From Dyadobacter sp. LHD-138 (GTDB lineage Bacteria; Bacteroidota; Bacteroidia; Cytophagales; Spirosomataceae), in assembly GCF_030929615.1 (NCBI RefSeq), contig NZ_JAVFVU010000007.1, forward strand, positions 186,001 through 250,000: DNA of 64,000 nt, read 5' to 3'. The notes under the pieces are model-generated. The model was not told where the DNA came from. It was given only the letters and a program-made list of their open reading frames with translations, and made no database searches. This document shows positions 8,166 to 17,154 of this stretch, piece after piece (within the stretch, counting starts at the first letter, position 1; every line of letters starts with the position of its first letter). A program made the translations under genes and the position numbers.

Positions 8166-9500
8166 TCATTTAATTACGAACTTCTTTGTGACGGTTTCTT
8201 TGTCGGTGGTCACTTTAAATATGTATAATCCGGTATTATATTTATTAATATCAACGGTAACCTTCCGGCTCCAGACGTCTATAAAACTTTGTGACTGCAA
8301 CTGATTACCCCGCTGGTCGTAAACGGAAAGGTTAAAGTTCTGAAAATCACGGAAACGAATGTTGGCGTTAACTTCCTCGCTTGCCGGGTTTGGGAAAACG
8401 TCGACCGTGAGATTTTCAGTGGGATCCAGCCTGCCCTTTTTAGCGGATTCAATCAATTTTATTCGTCTTGGACTTAGCGCCAAAACCGCTTTCATACGTC
8501 CCATCTGATCAGCCGTAAAAATATTCATACAGGAATCGGGCGAATAATCCATGTAGTTTTCAATCATATTACGGGTTCTGAATCCCGAACAGTTTGAAAA
8601 CTTATCCGTACAAAAGCTCGTTTGGTTTGAGCCTTCGGCCGTCGGTGTATCGTCGCAAAAATCGTCCCCGCAAAAGGTGTCACCCCAGATGTGGACAAGT
8701 CCCAGCCAATGGCCTATTTCGTGGGTGGTTGTTCTTCCCAGATTATAAATTTTACTGGAATTCGCAGCGGAGTTTCTACCAAAATAACGGAAGTCAATAA
8801 TAGCACCGTCTGTTTTATCATAATTTTCATTCTGAGTATTAAGCCCGTCCAAACCTTCAACGGAAGGAAATTGTGCAATACCAAGATAGGTCCCAGTTAA
8901 CCTGCACACCCAGATATTCAGATACTTATCTGATGGCCAGTAAACAATATCGGAAAGCAGGGCATCGTCCGTGATCGGGTTAAAGCTGTCTTTGGACGGA
9001 TAAGAAGTTCTCGTAATGCCCGTTGTGCCTTTGCCATTTTCATCGTACTCGGCCAGATAAAACTCAATACCGGTATCGACTCCCACCGGATCGGAATTAA
9101 AACCTTTTGTACCCGCTTTTCTGCGATAATCTTCATTCAGAATGGCAATCTGGCTTCTGATCTGTTCGTCGGTGATGTTAGGATTATCAGCGCCGCCAAT
9201 CACACCGTTCCTTCCGTTATGCACCACATGCACCACCACGGGAATTCGGATTATTTCTTCCGAAGCCGCCGTTCGCAGCCGCGACCGGTTGGCATGCAAA
9301 TATTCCTGAATCGCATTTTCGGTATTGATCCTGTCGCGTAATAATCCAGGGCTTCTACTGCCCCGGAACACCTCGCGTTCGTGCGTAACGCAACGGATCG
9401 GCAAAGAGTCCGTTACTTGCGCAAAAGTTCTCCCGGGAGAAGAAATCCCCAGGAGAACCATGCCCGTAAAAATCGTAAAACTATTGATCCGTTTTTTCAT
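8166..9500 (-). CDS. Secreted M43-family zinc metalloprotease with T9SS type A sorting domain
   Basis: The chosen ATG gives 444 residues and a proper signal peptide (MKKRINSFTIFTGMVLLGI, cleavage near TFAQ). An upstream start at 9563 would add 21 residues inside phoH. The metalloprotease motif HEIGHWLGLVH (residues 260-270) is HExxHxxGxxH, the metzincin zinc site, and MDYSPDSCM fits the Met-turn. Flanking cysteines (FCGDDFCDDTP) are typical of pappalysin-like M43 enzymes. The last 80 residues are a T9SS type A sorting domain (DVFPNPASEEV ... GLYIFKVTTD ... KKFVIK), so the enzyme should be exported by the type IX system to the surface or medium. The start overlaps the phoH end by 20 bases. Confidence 0.9.
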   Translation of the reverse strand: MKKRINSFTIFTGMVLLGISSPGRTFAQVTDSLPIRCVTHEREVFRGSRSPGLLRDRINTENAIQEYLHANRSRLRTAASEEIIRIPVVVHVVHNGRNGVIGGADNPNITDEQIRSQIAILNEDYRRKAGTKGFNSDPVGVDTGIEFYLAEYDENGKGTTGITRTSYPSKDSFNPITDDALLSDIVYWPSDKYLNIWVCRLTGTYLGIAQFPSVEGLDGLNTQNENYDKTDGAIIDFRYFGRNSAANSSKIYNLGRTTTHEIGHWLGLVHIWGDTFCGDDFCDDTPTAEGSNQTSFCTDKFSNCSGFRTRNMIENYMDYSPDSCMNIFTADQMGRMKAVLALSPRRIKLIESAKKGRLDPTENLTVDVFPNPASEEVNANIRFRDFQNFNLSVYDQRGNQLQSQSFIDVWSRKVTVDINKYNTGLYIFKVTTDKETVTKKFVIK

Positions 9501-10428
9501 AAGCAGCCAGAATATCCTTAACCAGCCGATGGCGTACAACATCCGAACCGTCCAATTCGACAAAGCTGATGCCCTTAATGCCCTTCAAAATGCTCAGTGA
9601 ATCGATCAAACCGGATTTCTGGTTCTTAGGAAGATCGATCTGTGATTTATCACCGGTGATAATCGCCTTGGAACTTGGCCCCATCCGGGTAAGGAACATT
9701 TTCATCTGCATCGGCGTCGTATTCTGTGCCTCATCCAGCAAAATAAAAGCATTGTTAAGCGTCCTTCCTCTCATGTAAGCAAGCGGAGCGATTTCAATGA
9801 CACGACTTTCCAGATAAAGTTTCAACTTTTCAGGCGCGATCATGTCGTCCAGCGCGTCATAGATCGGCCGCAGATACGGGTCGATCTTTTCTTTCAGATC
9901 TCCCGGTAAAAAACCCAGGTTTTCCCCTGCCTCAACGGCCGGCCGGGTAATGATGATCTTGCGTACTTCTTTATTTTTTAAAGCCCTGACCGCAATGGCC
10001 ACAGCTGTATATGTCTTTCCTGTTCCGGCAGGCCCCACGGCAAAAACAAGGTCAAATTTTGCAGCTGCTTCCACCAAAAGTTTCTGGTTCGCCGTCTTGG
10101 CCTTTACCACCAGCCCTTTATTTCCGTAAATAATCACATCCGCGTCATCCTCGGCGTGCTGGACGGCAGGTTTTGAAATCCCGTTCAAATAAACCCTGAC
10201 ATTTTCATTGGTTACCTTTCCATACTTCTGATAATGAGCGACCAGGGATTCAAGGACATCCGTGATACGCATAATTTCAGGTGCTGTTCCCTGAATCCTG
10301 ATTTCATTTCCGCGTGAAATAATTTTGCTTTTTGGAAAAGCCGCGGACACTTCTTTAATATTCGAATTATGAATGCCCAAAAAATCGACCATTGAGACGT
10401 CTTCGAGCGTGATTATTTTTTCTAGCAA
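9481..10428 (-). CDS. phoH: PhoH family ATPase
   Basis: This 315-residue cytoplasmic protein has an N-terminal KH-like region (residues about 15-90) and the PhoH ATPase core with Walker A GPAGTGKT at 132-139, the ITRPAVEAGENLGFLPGD segment and Walker B FILLDEAQN. PhoH/YbeZ proteins are RNA-associated ATPases that work with YbeY in ribosome and RNA metabolism. The start codon is TTG, with MLEKIITLEDVSM matching the family N-terminus; an ATG at codon 13 (10392) would cut off conserved sequence. The stop region overlaps the M43 protease start by 20 bases. Confidence 0.92.
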   Translation of the reverse strand: MLEKIITLEDVSMVDFLGIHNSNIKEVSAAFPKSKIISRGNEIRIQGTAPEIMRITDVLESLVAHYQKYGKVTNENVRVYLNGISKPAVQHAEDDADVIIYGNKGLVVKAKTANQKLLVEAAAKFDLVFAVGPAGTGKTYTAVAIAVRALKNKEVRKIIITRPAVEAGENLGFLPGDLKEKIDPYLRPIYDALDDMIAPEKLKLYLESRVIEIAPLAYMRGRTLNNAFILLDEAQNTTPMQMKMFLTRMGPSSKAIITGDKSQIDLPKNQKSGLIDSLSILKGIKGISFVELDGSDVVRHRLVKDILAAYEKTDQ

Positions 10429-10638
10429 ATGAATGACCGGTTAGTGTTTAAGTAATTACTCTAAAATTTAGTAATAATAACCAAGATTTAAACCATAACG
10501 ATGCAGCAATTAAAAATTCCATAGCAAAGTTAACAATGTAAAATAAATATATTTTGATCAACTGTTTCATAATCAAGCAAACAGGTACTTTTTAAAATTT
10601 TAAAAAAAATACTTCTTTTCTCACAGTCTTGTTATGAT

Positions 10639-10646
10639 TAATTTTG
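10639..10646 (+). promoter_or_regulatory. Putative -7 box of dnaB, close to its ATG
   Basis: TAATTTTG fits TAnnTTTG, with TTTT at 10616-10619 in the -33 position after a 19-base spacer. The box ends six bases before the dnaB ATG, so transcription from it would begin at or very near the start codon and give a leaderless message. Confidence 0.35.
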
Positions 10647-10652
10647 TGTTAC

Positions 10653-12281
10653 ATGGAAAATGACAAGTCAACCAATCAGTACAACAAAACAGGTAATAAA
10701 TCAGGCATTCCCAACCGGAAACCGGCTGTTGCACGTACCCAAAGTTTTGAGCAGAATTACGGCAAATTACCGCCTCAGGCCATTGACCTGGAAGAGGCGG
10801 TTCTTGGTGCGTTAATGATCGAAAAAGACGCGCTGACAGCCGTTGTAGATATATTAAGACCACAAAGTTTTTACAAGGATGTGCACCAGCGCATCTATGC
10901 GGCGATCCTGACTCTATTCGCCGATTCGGAGCCGATCGATATGCTTACCGTAATTTCCAAATTGCGGAATACAGGTGAAATTGAACTCGTTGGCGGTTCT
11001 TCCTACATCGTGGGACTGACTTCAAAGGTGAACTCGGCGGCGAACATCGAATTTCACGCCCGGATTATCACCCAGGCCTCTATTCGTCGTGAGCTGATCA
11101 CCATTTCCTCCGAAATACAGAAAGAAGCTTTTGAGGACACAACGGATGTTTTCAAGTTGCTCGACAAAACCGAGCAGGCCCTGTTCCAGATTTCGGAATC
11201 CAATATCAAGAAAAATTATTCGGATATGGGTTCGCTGATGCGTCAGGCGCTGGAAGAACTGGATCAGAAGAAAAATAACAAGGACGGTTTGACGGGTGTA
11301 CCTTCCGGTTTCAGTGCGCTGGACCGAATTACATCCGGCTGGCAAAAAACAGAATTGACGATTCTTGCGGCACGTCCCGGTATGGGAAAAACTGCCTTTG
11401 TGGTTTCCTCACTCCGAAATGCCGCGGTGGACTTCAATATGGCCGTGGCTATTTTCTCGCTCGAAATGTCCTCGGTGCAGCTGGTCAATCGTCTTATCTC
11501 GGCCGAAGCTGAAATTGATAGTGAAAAAATACGGAAGGGAAGCCTTGCCCCGCATGAGTGGGAACAGCTTCACCATCGTATCCACAGGCTTACCAACGCG
11601 CCGATTTACATTGACGACACCCCTGCCCTTTCCATCCTGGAATTGCGCGCCAAATGCCGTCGTTTGAAAGCCCAGCACGATATCCAGATGGTCGTGATTG
11701 ACTACCTCCAGCTGATGACCGGTGATACCGGTGGAAAAGGAGCCGGAAACCGTGAACAGGAAATTGCGATGATCTCGCGTTCGTTAAAAAACCTTGCAAA
11801 AGAATTGGACGTACCGGTGATTGCACTTTCGCAGTTAAGCCGTGCCGTGGAAACGAGGGGTGGAGAAAAAAGACCTCAGCTTTCAGATTTACGTGAATCC
11901 GGATCGATTGAGCAGGATGCGGATATGGTAATATTCCTATATCGACCTGAATATTACGGCATTACAGAAGACGAAACCGGGAATTCCGTGGCTGGTATCG
12001 GTGAAGTAATCATCGCAAAAAACAGGGCTGGTTCTCTTGAAACCGTTCAGCTCAGGTTTATTGGTAAATACACCAAGTTTGCCGATCTGGATTCTCAGTT
12101 CGCGCCGGTACCCTTTACAACGGACCGTCCGATCAATAATCCGAATCCTATCTCTTCTTTTGAAAGCCAAAGCAGAAGCACGGCCCAACCGCCAAGTGCT
12201 ACCGGTGGTACGCTGAGAAGCCGTGCCAATGATCTAAGCAATTTCGATTACAAAGGCCCCGATAGTGAGCCTCCGTTCTGA
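10653..12281 (+). CDS. dnaB: Replicative DNA helicase
   Basis: A 542-residue DnaB with the N-terminal DnaG-interacting helical domain (PPQAIDLEEAVLGALM, residues about 30-140), a linker, and the RecA-like motor with Walker A ARPGMGKT near residue 240, Walker B MVVIDYLQLM and the QLSRAVE / LRESGSIEQDADMVIFLYR segments. It forms the hexamer that unwinds DNA at the replication fork. A TTG three codons upstream (10644) is also open, but the ATG at 10653 is preferred. The C-terminal 50 residues after the motor are polar and low in complexity. A strong palindromic terminator follows. Confidence 0.96.
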   Translation: MENDKSTNQYNKTGNKSGIPNRKPAVARTQSFEQNYGKLPPQAIDLEEAVLGALMIEKDALTAVVDILRPQSFYKDVHQRIYAAILTLFADSEPIDMLTVISKLRNTGEIELVGGSSYIVGLTSKVNSAANIEFHARIITQASIRRELITISSEIQKEAFEDTTDVFKLLDKTEQALFQISESNIKKNYSDMGSLMRQALEELDQKKNNKDGLTGVPSGFSALDRITSGWQKTELTILAARPGMGKTAFVVSSLRNAAVDFNMAVAIFSLEMSSVQLVNRLISAEAEIDSEKIRKGSLAPHEWEQLHHRIHRLTNAPIYIDDTPALSILELRAKCRRLKAQHDIQMVVIDYLQLMTGDTGGKGAGNREQEIAMISRSLKNLAKELDVPVIALSQLSRAVETRGGEKRPQLSDLRESGSIEQDADMVIFLYRPEYYGITEDETGNSVAGIGEVIIAKNRAGSLETVQLRFIGKYTKFADLDSQFAPVPFTTDRPINNPNPISSFESQSRSTAQPPSATGGTLRSRANDLSNFDYKGPDSEPPF

Positions 12282-12308
12282 TCAACATTAGAAAAATATA
12301 GTAACACC

Positions 12309-12360
12309 AATAATTGAGAAAGCCTCCGGGAAATATTTCCCGGAGGTTTTCTCAATTATT
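12309..12360. terminator. Long symmetric terminator between dnaB and rlmD
   Basis: A 52-base palindrome centred on AAATATTT has paired arms containing CTCCGGG/CCCGGAG and ending in AATAATTGAG/CTCAATTATT, with one mismatched pair. It is symmetric, so it can stop transcription of dnaB from the left and of the convergent methyltransferase from the right. Confidence 0.85.
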
Positions 12361-12439
12361 GGTAAAATACAATTCAAAAAAGTGTTTTATCGAAATTTTT
12401 CTTAATTCGTATCGAAATAATACTATTAATAGATCTCTA

Positions 12440-13846
12440 TCACCCGCGATCTTTTTTCACCAGCAACGCTACGTTTTCTACGTGGTGCGTATTGGGGAAC
12501 ATATCAACCGGCTGAACTCTGGTTACCTCATAGTCGTCCGACATCAGGGCCAAATCACGCGCCTGCGTAGCCGTGTTGCAGCTTACATAAACAATTCTGT
12601 CCGGAGCGGCTGTCAATATCGTTTCCACCACCGGTTGGTCCATACCCGCACGCGGCGGATCTGTGATGATCACATCAGGTCTTCCGTGTTTTGCCAGGAA
12701 TGATTCATTCATGATCCTGCGCATATCACCGGCGAAAAACTCGGTATTCGTAATACCATTTAAAGCAGAATTAATTCGAGCATCTTTTACCGCTGCCTCA
12801 ACATACTCAACCCCTACCACCTTTTTTGCCTGGCGCGCCACAAAGTTTGCGATCGTTCCCGTTCCGGTATACAAATCATAAACAGATTCATTGCCTGTCA
12901 GGCCTGCATATTCCCTGGTCACCTTAAACAGGTTGTAAGCCTGCTCCGAGTTTGTCTGGTAAAACGATTTCGGGCCAACCAGGAAGGTCAGGTCTTCCAT
13001 CGTTTCCCTGATCGTAGCCTCACCTGCAAAATTGATCACTTCCTGATCCTGATAAGAGTCGTTTCCTTTCAGGTTCACGATGTAGTTTAATGACGTTATT
13101 TCAGGATGGTTGTCCTTCATGTAGTTCATCACCTTATCTATCGCCTCGTCATTTTGCTCGCCAAACTGAACGATCACCATGATATCACCGGTGTTTGCCG
13201 TACGCACCACCAGGTTTCTCAAAGTCCCGACATTGTATTTTACATCATAATACAGGATCTGCTGTTCTTCCCCAAACCGGTGCAACGAGTTCCTCAGCGC
13301 GTTGGACGGATCCGGCTGTAAATGGCAGGTATCCACGGTAAAAATCTTATCAAAACGTTTCGGGACGTGAAATCCCAGGGCATTTCTCGAAAATTTCTCC
13401 CCGGTATCCAGCTGTTCTTTTGTCACCCAACGATAATTAGAGAACGTGAATTCCAGCTTGTTACGATAATATTCCGTTTTTGGCCCCGCGAGAATCGGAC
13501 TTATTTCAACGCCTTGAATCTTGCCAATTCTTTGAAAATGATCAACAACCTGCTGTCTTTTGAAACGCAATTGATGCTCATAACCAATATGTTGCCACTT
13601 GCATCCCCCACAAACCGTGTAGTGCTCGCAATACGGATCCGTACGCAAAGAAGAGTAGGAATGCACTTTTGTAACAATGGCCTCCTTTAATTTCTTTTTT
13701 GTCCTTACCACTTCCAGGTCCACAATATCCCCCGGTGCAACATTTCCCTCTATAAAAATTACCCCATCCTCCGATTTGAAAATACACTTGCCTTCTGCTG
13801 CGAAATCAGTAATTTCAACGTATTCATACCTGGTACCCTTTGACAT
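12440..13846 (-). CDS. rlmD: Class I SAM-dependent 23S rRNA (uracil-5-)-methyltransferase, RlmD family
   Basis: A 468-residue enzyme with an N-terminal TRAM RNA-binding domain (residues 1-64), an iron-sulfur cluster motif (C73, C79, C82 in CEHYTVCGGC, with a fourth Cys in DTCHLQP), and a C-terminal Rossmann methyltransferase domain (VYDLYTGTGTIANF, IITDPPRAGM). The catalytic Cys is in YVSCNTATQARDL. The family methylates C5 of uracil in 23S rRNA (U1939 or U747 by homology). The exact target, RlmD or RlmC-like, cannot be settled by reading. It stands alone, divergent from the T9SS protein. Confidence 0.9.
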   Translation of the reverse strand: MSKGTRYEYVEITDFAAEGKCIFKSEDGVIFIEGNVAPGDIVDLEVVRTKKKLKEAIVTKVHSYSSLRTDPYCEHYTVCGGCKWQHIGYEHQLRFKRQQVVDHFQRIGKIQGVEISPILAGPKTEYYRNKLEFTFSNYRWVTKEQLDTGEKFSRNALGFHVPKRFDKIFTVDTCHLQPDPSNALRNSLHRFGEEQQILYYDVKYNVGTLRNLVVRTANTGDIMVIVQFGEQNDEAIDKVMNYMKDNHPEITSLNYIVNLKGNDSYQDQEVINFAGEATIRETMEDLTFLVGPKSFYQTNSEQAYNLFKVTREYAGLTGNESVYDLYTGTGTIANFVARQAKKVVGVEYVEAAVKDARINSALNGITNTEFFAGDMRRIMNESFLAKHGRPDVIITDPPRAGMDQPVVETILTAAPDRIVYVSCNTATQARDLALMSDDYEVTRVQPVDMFPNTHHVENVALLVKKDRG

Positions 13847-13907
13847 TTTTCTCTATTTTATTGCTAAACTCAAATACTATCGTATAATTTTTACTGTAAC
13901 GGCCGCC

Positions 13908-16115
13908 ATGAAAAACCGATTGATTTTATCCTTCGTGCTTCTGCTATGCTTTATCGAAGCTCATGCCACCCACATCGTTGGCGGACAATTATTCTTCACG
14001 GAAAACAAAGGAGCCTATTACAACTACAACATCGGGCTTACTATGTACTTCGATGCACGCAATGGTGATCCCGGCGCAGAGGACGATTTTGTTAACATTT
14101 ATGTTTTTCGCAAGCGGGACAATGCCCGCATGGCTACCGTTCAAGTCCCAAAAATAGGACGAAAATCTGTCTCTTACACCAATCCGCTCTGCGGAATAAC
14201 ATCCACCGAAACAATTATGATCACATATGCCCTGGATGTAAGGGCAGAATCGGTCAGTTTTGACGATCCTGGGGGGTATTACATGGTTTGGGACCGTTGC
14301 TGCCGGAATGGTACAATTACCAATATAAAATCACCGGGTGATGCCGGAAGTCTGTTTTATCTCGAATTTCCACCCATTCTCAAAAACAACGCAGCCTTCC
14401 ATAATTCCTCTCCAAAGTTCCCGGACATTCAGGGTGATTATGCCTGTGTCAATTCCCCGTTCTTTTTCAATTTTGGCGGTACCGATGCTGATGGCGATAG
14501 TCTGACTTACACCCTGGTTACACCCAGGCAGGGATATTCCACGAAAGCCCAACCCAATGTGCAGGCAATCGGTTCATCGAATTACCCCACTTTAAACTGG
14601 ATCGACGGCATCACCACTGCAAACATTATTCCCGGCCCAAAACCCCTGACCGTAGATCGCAAAACGGGAATGCTTTCGGTCACGCCGGGCAACATCGGCC
14701 TGTATGTGTTTTCGGTACAGGTGGATGAATTCAGAAACGGGGTGAAAATTGGAACGCTGACACGGGATTTTCAGCTGAGGGTCGTCGACTGCCCGAAAAT
14801 GGATAAACCCAAATTACTTTTCAAGCCAAAAGGAAAAAGTACTTTTTACAACAGCAACCAGATTTTTACAATAAAAAAAGACGATCCGAACTGTTTCGAA
14901 GTCATGGTCACCGACCCGACCCTGAACGACCTGATACACGTACAAGGACAGGCGATCGATCATTCCAAAAACTATTTTTCCCTTTTGCCTGCACAATACA
15001 GGACCACCGTTGTAAACGACACGATGCGTTTTCAGATTTGCCTCGACGAATGTTTTGTGACCTATGACAACCGCCCCATCCATATCGAACTGATTGCCCA
15101 GGACGAGAGCTGTCCCGTTCCGCTTATGGATACGCTCGTGATCTACATCCGACGTGAAGGCGGTGGAAATAATGCGCCGGCTGTCACCACTTCCCTGCCA
15201 AGCGACTATGTGCGTGTAGCGGCCGGTGTCCCGGTTACTTTTACGGTTTTCGGGAAGGATGCGGATGCCGACAGCCTTAGCTTATCGGGTGCGGGGCAAA
15301 ATTTTACGCTGACCTCCAAATCCATGGTTTTCAAACCAGTCAACGGAAAGACTTCGGTCCAACAAAATTTCACATGGATCCCTCCCTGCAATGCTGCCCC
15401 AGGTGATACTTTGAAAGTAGATTTTACGGCAAAAGATCTGCGCTGTACTGGCAATCCCCTGGCAACCTCCAAAACAATTTCTTTTATTATTGACGAATCG
15501 CCAAACCACCCGCCAGCGGTAAGTACATCATTAAACGCCTCGACGGTGGGTTATTCCATAGGAACCAACGGCGGAATAACCTTTGACGTGACCGCCATCG
15601 ATCCGGACACCAATACGATTACGCTTTCGGCTCAGGGACGAGGCTTTGATCTCGGAAAAACAGGCATGCACTTTGCCAGTAAGTCGGGCGTTAAACAAAT
15701 CTCGTCCCAATTTTCCTGGAACCCTGATTGTGCAATCATGAACGGAGACACAGACCAGACGTTTACCGTCGATTTTATTACGCAGGACAAGACTTGTGCG
15801 GCTGCGCGGGACACAACCTCGGTTCTCATAAAACTAAGCGATTTTGCAGCAAAAACGGTGGTAAATTTCCCCAATGTGATCACCCCCAACGGCGACAACA
15901 AAAACGATTGCCTGCTATTTAACGAACTTCCGACCGGCAGCTGCAACGATCAGTTTAAGGATATAACTGTTTTTAACCGCTGGGGAAAACAGGTTTACTA
16001 CACAAAAAACAAAAATCAGAGCTGGTGTCCTGATTCCATTTCCGCGGGTTACTATTTCTATGTGATCCAATATACACAACAATCTTACAAGGGAGGATTG
16101 ACTGTTTTAAAATAG
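13908..16115 (+). CDS. Large cell-surface protein with T9SS type B (gliding motility) C-terminal domain
   Basis: This protein of 735 residues starts at the ATG that gives a signal peptide (MKNRLILSFVLLLCFIEAHA, cleavage before THIVGG). The reading frame is open upstream, but that part lies inside the divergent methyltransferase gene. THIVGGQLF is a frequent start of mature secreted proteins in this phylum. The middle contains Ig-like beta-sandwich repeats, with the FDVTAIDPDTNTITLSAQG type occurring twice (near residues 440 and 560). The last 90 residues (NFPNVITPNGDNKND ... ITVFNRWGKQVYY ... AGYYFYVIQY) form the CHU_C/type B sorting domain for type IX export and surface attachment. No enzyme motif is visible; it is probably an adhesin or surface-layer component. 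Confidence 0.88.
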   Translation: MKNRLILSFVLLLCFIEAHATHIVGGQLFFTENKGAYYNYNIGLTMYFDARNGDPGAEDDFVNIYVFRKRDNARMATVQVPKIGRKSVSYTNPLCGITSTETIMITYALDVRAESVSFDDPGGYYMVWDRCCRNGTITNIKSPGDAGSLFYLEFPPILKNNAAFHNSSPKFPDIQGDYACVNSPFFFNFGGTDADGDSLTYTLVTPRQGYSTKAQPNVQAIGSSNYPTLNWIDGITTANIIPGPKPLTVDRKTGMLSVTPGNIGLYVFSVQVDEFRNGVKIGTLTRDFQLRVVDCPKMDKPKLLFKPKGKSTFYNSNQIFTIKKDDPNCFEVMVTDPTLNDLIHVQGQAIDHSKNYFSLLPAQYRTTVVNDTMRFQICLDECFVTYDNRPIHIELIAQDESCPVPLMDTLVIYIRREGGGNNAPAVTTSLPSDYVRVAAGVPVTFTVFGKDADADSLSLSGAGQNFTLTSKSMVFKPVNGKTSVQQNFTWIPPCNAAPGDTLKVDFTAKDLRCTGNPLATSKTISFIIDESPNHPPAVSTSLNASTVGYSIGTNGGITFDVTAIDPDTNTITLSAQGRGFDLGKTGMHFASKSGVKQISSQFSWNPDCAIMNGDTDQTFTVDFITQDKTCAAARDTTSVLIKLSDFAAKTVVNFPNVITPNGDNKNDCLLFNELPTGSCNDQFKDITVFNRWGKQVYYTKNKNQSWCPDSISAGYYFYVIQYTQQSYKGGLTVLK

Positions 16116-16190
16116 CAGATGCAAGCATACGCGGAAATTTTAGTCACTACCATAAAACACAATCGATTGATTACAAGTAATTTATAAATA

Positions 16191-16254
16191 CAAAATAATG
16201 AAAAGTATAATACATTAAATAATAATTTAGTTTATTATACTTTTCATTATTTTG
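16191..16254. terminator. 22-base perfect inverted repeat after the T9SS protein
   Basis: Arms 16191-16212 and 16233-16254 (beginning CAAAATAATG and ending CATTATTTTG) are perfectly complementary over 22 bases around a 20-base AT-rich loop. It lies 75 bases after the stop. It is probably a terminator, though the stem is almost entirely A-T. The rest of the 298-base spacer before the DoxX gene is AT-rich, with a smaller inverted repeat TTACTTAT/ATAAGTAA near 16292-16318. Confidence 0.55.
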
Positions 16255-16413
16255 AATAAGTATAATATGTTTATTTCAATTTAGATAATATATTACTTAT
16301 TGAACTTTTGATAAGTAAAAAGATCTTCCTTTCGTATTCTTTTTAATAACAAACAACGAAACCTTCACGTACATTTTCGCTGTTGTAACTGTTTAAATCA
16401 ATTCTATTCCCTT

Positions 16414-16833
16414 ATGAATTCTTCTCAACAGTTATCTTTTCTATTTGGCCGGCTTGCCATCGGTATGAGCATGTTCGGACACGGTCTTGTCAGGCTCCCC
16501 AAACTGGCCGGATTCAGCGCCTGGATGGTTGACCAATTCGAAAAATCCGTGCTGCCGGACATTGTCGTAATCCCGTTCAGTTATATCCTTCCCATTACCG
16601 AATTTCTGGTAGGCGTATTTTTATTGATCGGCTTGTTTACAAGGCAGTCACTCATTGCAGGAGCACTTGTGATGATCGCGCTTATTTTCGGCACAACCAT
16701 GATCGAAGAATGGGGATCCCTGGGCTCTCAACTCATTCATGTAGCGTTCTTTTCTGTCCTGCTGATCTTCGAAAAGGAATACAATTTTTTCGCCGTCGAT
16801 TTGTTCTTGTCAAGAATCAAATCGACAACCTAA
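16414..16833 (+). CDS. DoxX family membrane protein
   Basis: A 139-residue inner-membrane protein with four likely helices (LFGRLAIGMSMFGHGLVRL, VVIPFSYILPITEFLVGVFLLIGL, LIAGALVMIALIFGTTMI, LIHVAFFSVLLIF). The arrangement and the GRLAIGMSMFGHG start fit the DoxX/SURF4-like family. DoxX proteins are linked by homology to thiol/redox stress or quinone biology, and no specific reaction is known here. It is a single gene between AT-rich spacers. The ATG follows a short AT-rich leader. Confidence 0.72.
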   Translation: MNSSQQLSFLFGRLAIGMSMFGHGLVRLPKLAGFSAWMVDQFEKSVLPDIVVIPFSYILPITEFLVGVFLLIGLFTRQSLIAGALVMIALIFGTTMIEEWGSLGSQLIHVAFFSVLLIFEKEYNFFAVDLFLSRIKSTT

Positions 16834-16866
16834 TAGTATTTTTAATATTTAAATACCATTAAAAAC

Positions 16867-16920
16867 ATATCAAACTAACAATACTTTATATACTTATTTA
16901 ACATATTATTAGTTTGATAT
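16867..16920. terminator. Inverted repeat downstream of the DoxX gene
   Basis: Twelve-base perfect arms ATATCAAACTAA (16867-16878) and TTAGTTTGATAT (16909-16920) flank a 30-base AT-rich loop, 33 bases after the DoxX stop. The remaining spacer to the Rrf2 promoter (16921-17099) is very AT-rich and shows no gene. Confidence 0.45.
16880..16907 (+). repeat. 28-base AT-rich repeat, copy 1
   Basis: This 28-base stretch, starting AATACTTTATAT and ending AACATATT, matches 20970-20997 at 25 of 28 positions in the same orientation. The copies lie about 4.1 kb apart and bracket the Rrf2-to-SRPBCC gene group. This copy lies within the loop of the inverted repeat after the DoxX gene. Confidence 0.45.
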
Positions 16921-17099
16921 TTATCATACAATTTAGATTATTAATAAATTCATTATATTAATATTTATAAATAGTATAATAAATACTAAACATCCTATAC
17001 TTAAAAATATACAATTCACTAATTAATAGAAAGTTACGACAAAAAAAATAAAAACATTCAGCTACATCCACTAGGTTTAAATCTTTTTTTCATCCATTT

Positions 17100-17130
17100 T
17101 TTGTTTTAATAAAAAGTTGTTTTACCTTTG
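17100..17130 (+). promoter_or_regulatory. Bacteroidota sigma-type promoter of the Rrf2 gene
   Basis: TTTG (17100-17103), a spacer of exactly 19 bases, then TACCTTTG (17123-17130) is a full match to the TTTG-N19-TAnnTTTG promoter of this phylum. Transcription should start about 17137, inside the palindrome that follows, which suggests autorepression. Confidence 0.75.
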
Positions 17131-17132
17131 TT

Positions 17133-17153
17133 CTGTAATAATTAAAATTACAG
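17133..17153. promoter_or_regulatory. Palindromic operator candidate at the Rrf2 transcription start
   Basis: Seven-base arms CTGTAAT and ATTACAG surround the AT-rich centre AATTAAA. The palindrome covers the predicted transcription start and ends one base before the Rrf2 start codon. A related 21-base site occurs at 17580-17600. The likely binder is the Rrf2 protein encoded next to it. Confidence 0.55.
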
Positions 17154-17154
17154 T

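Noticed and set aside
12314..12703. Plus-strand open frame of 129 codons downstream of dnaB
   Set aside because: It starts inside the terminator palindrome and mostly runs antisense to the RNA methyltransferase gene.
13677..13907. In-frame N-terminal extension of the T9SS type B protein by 77 residues
   Set aside because: It lies inside the divergent methyltransferase gene and would place the signal peptide in the interior; the ATG at 13908 gives a normal signal peptide.
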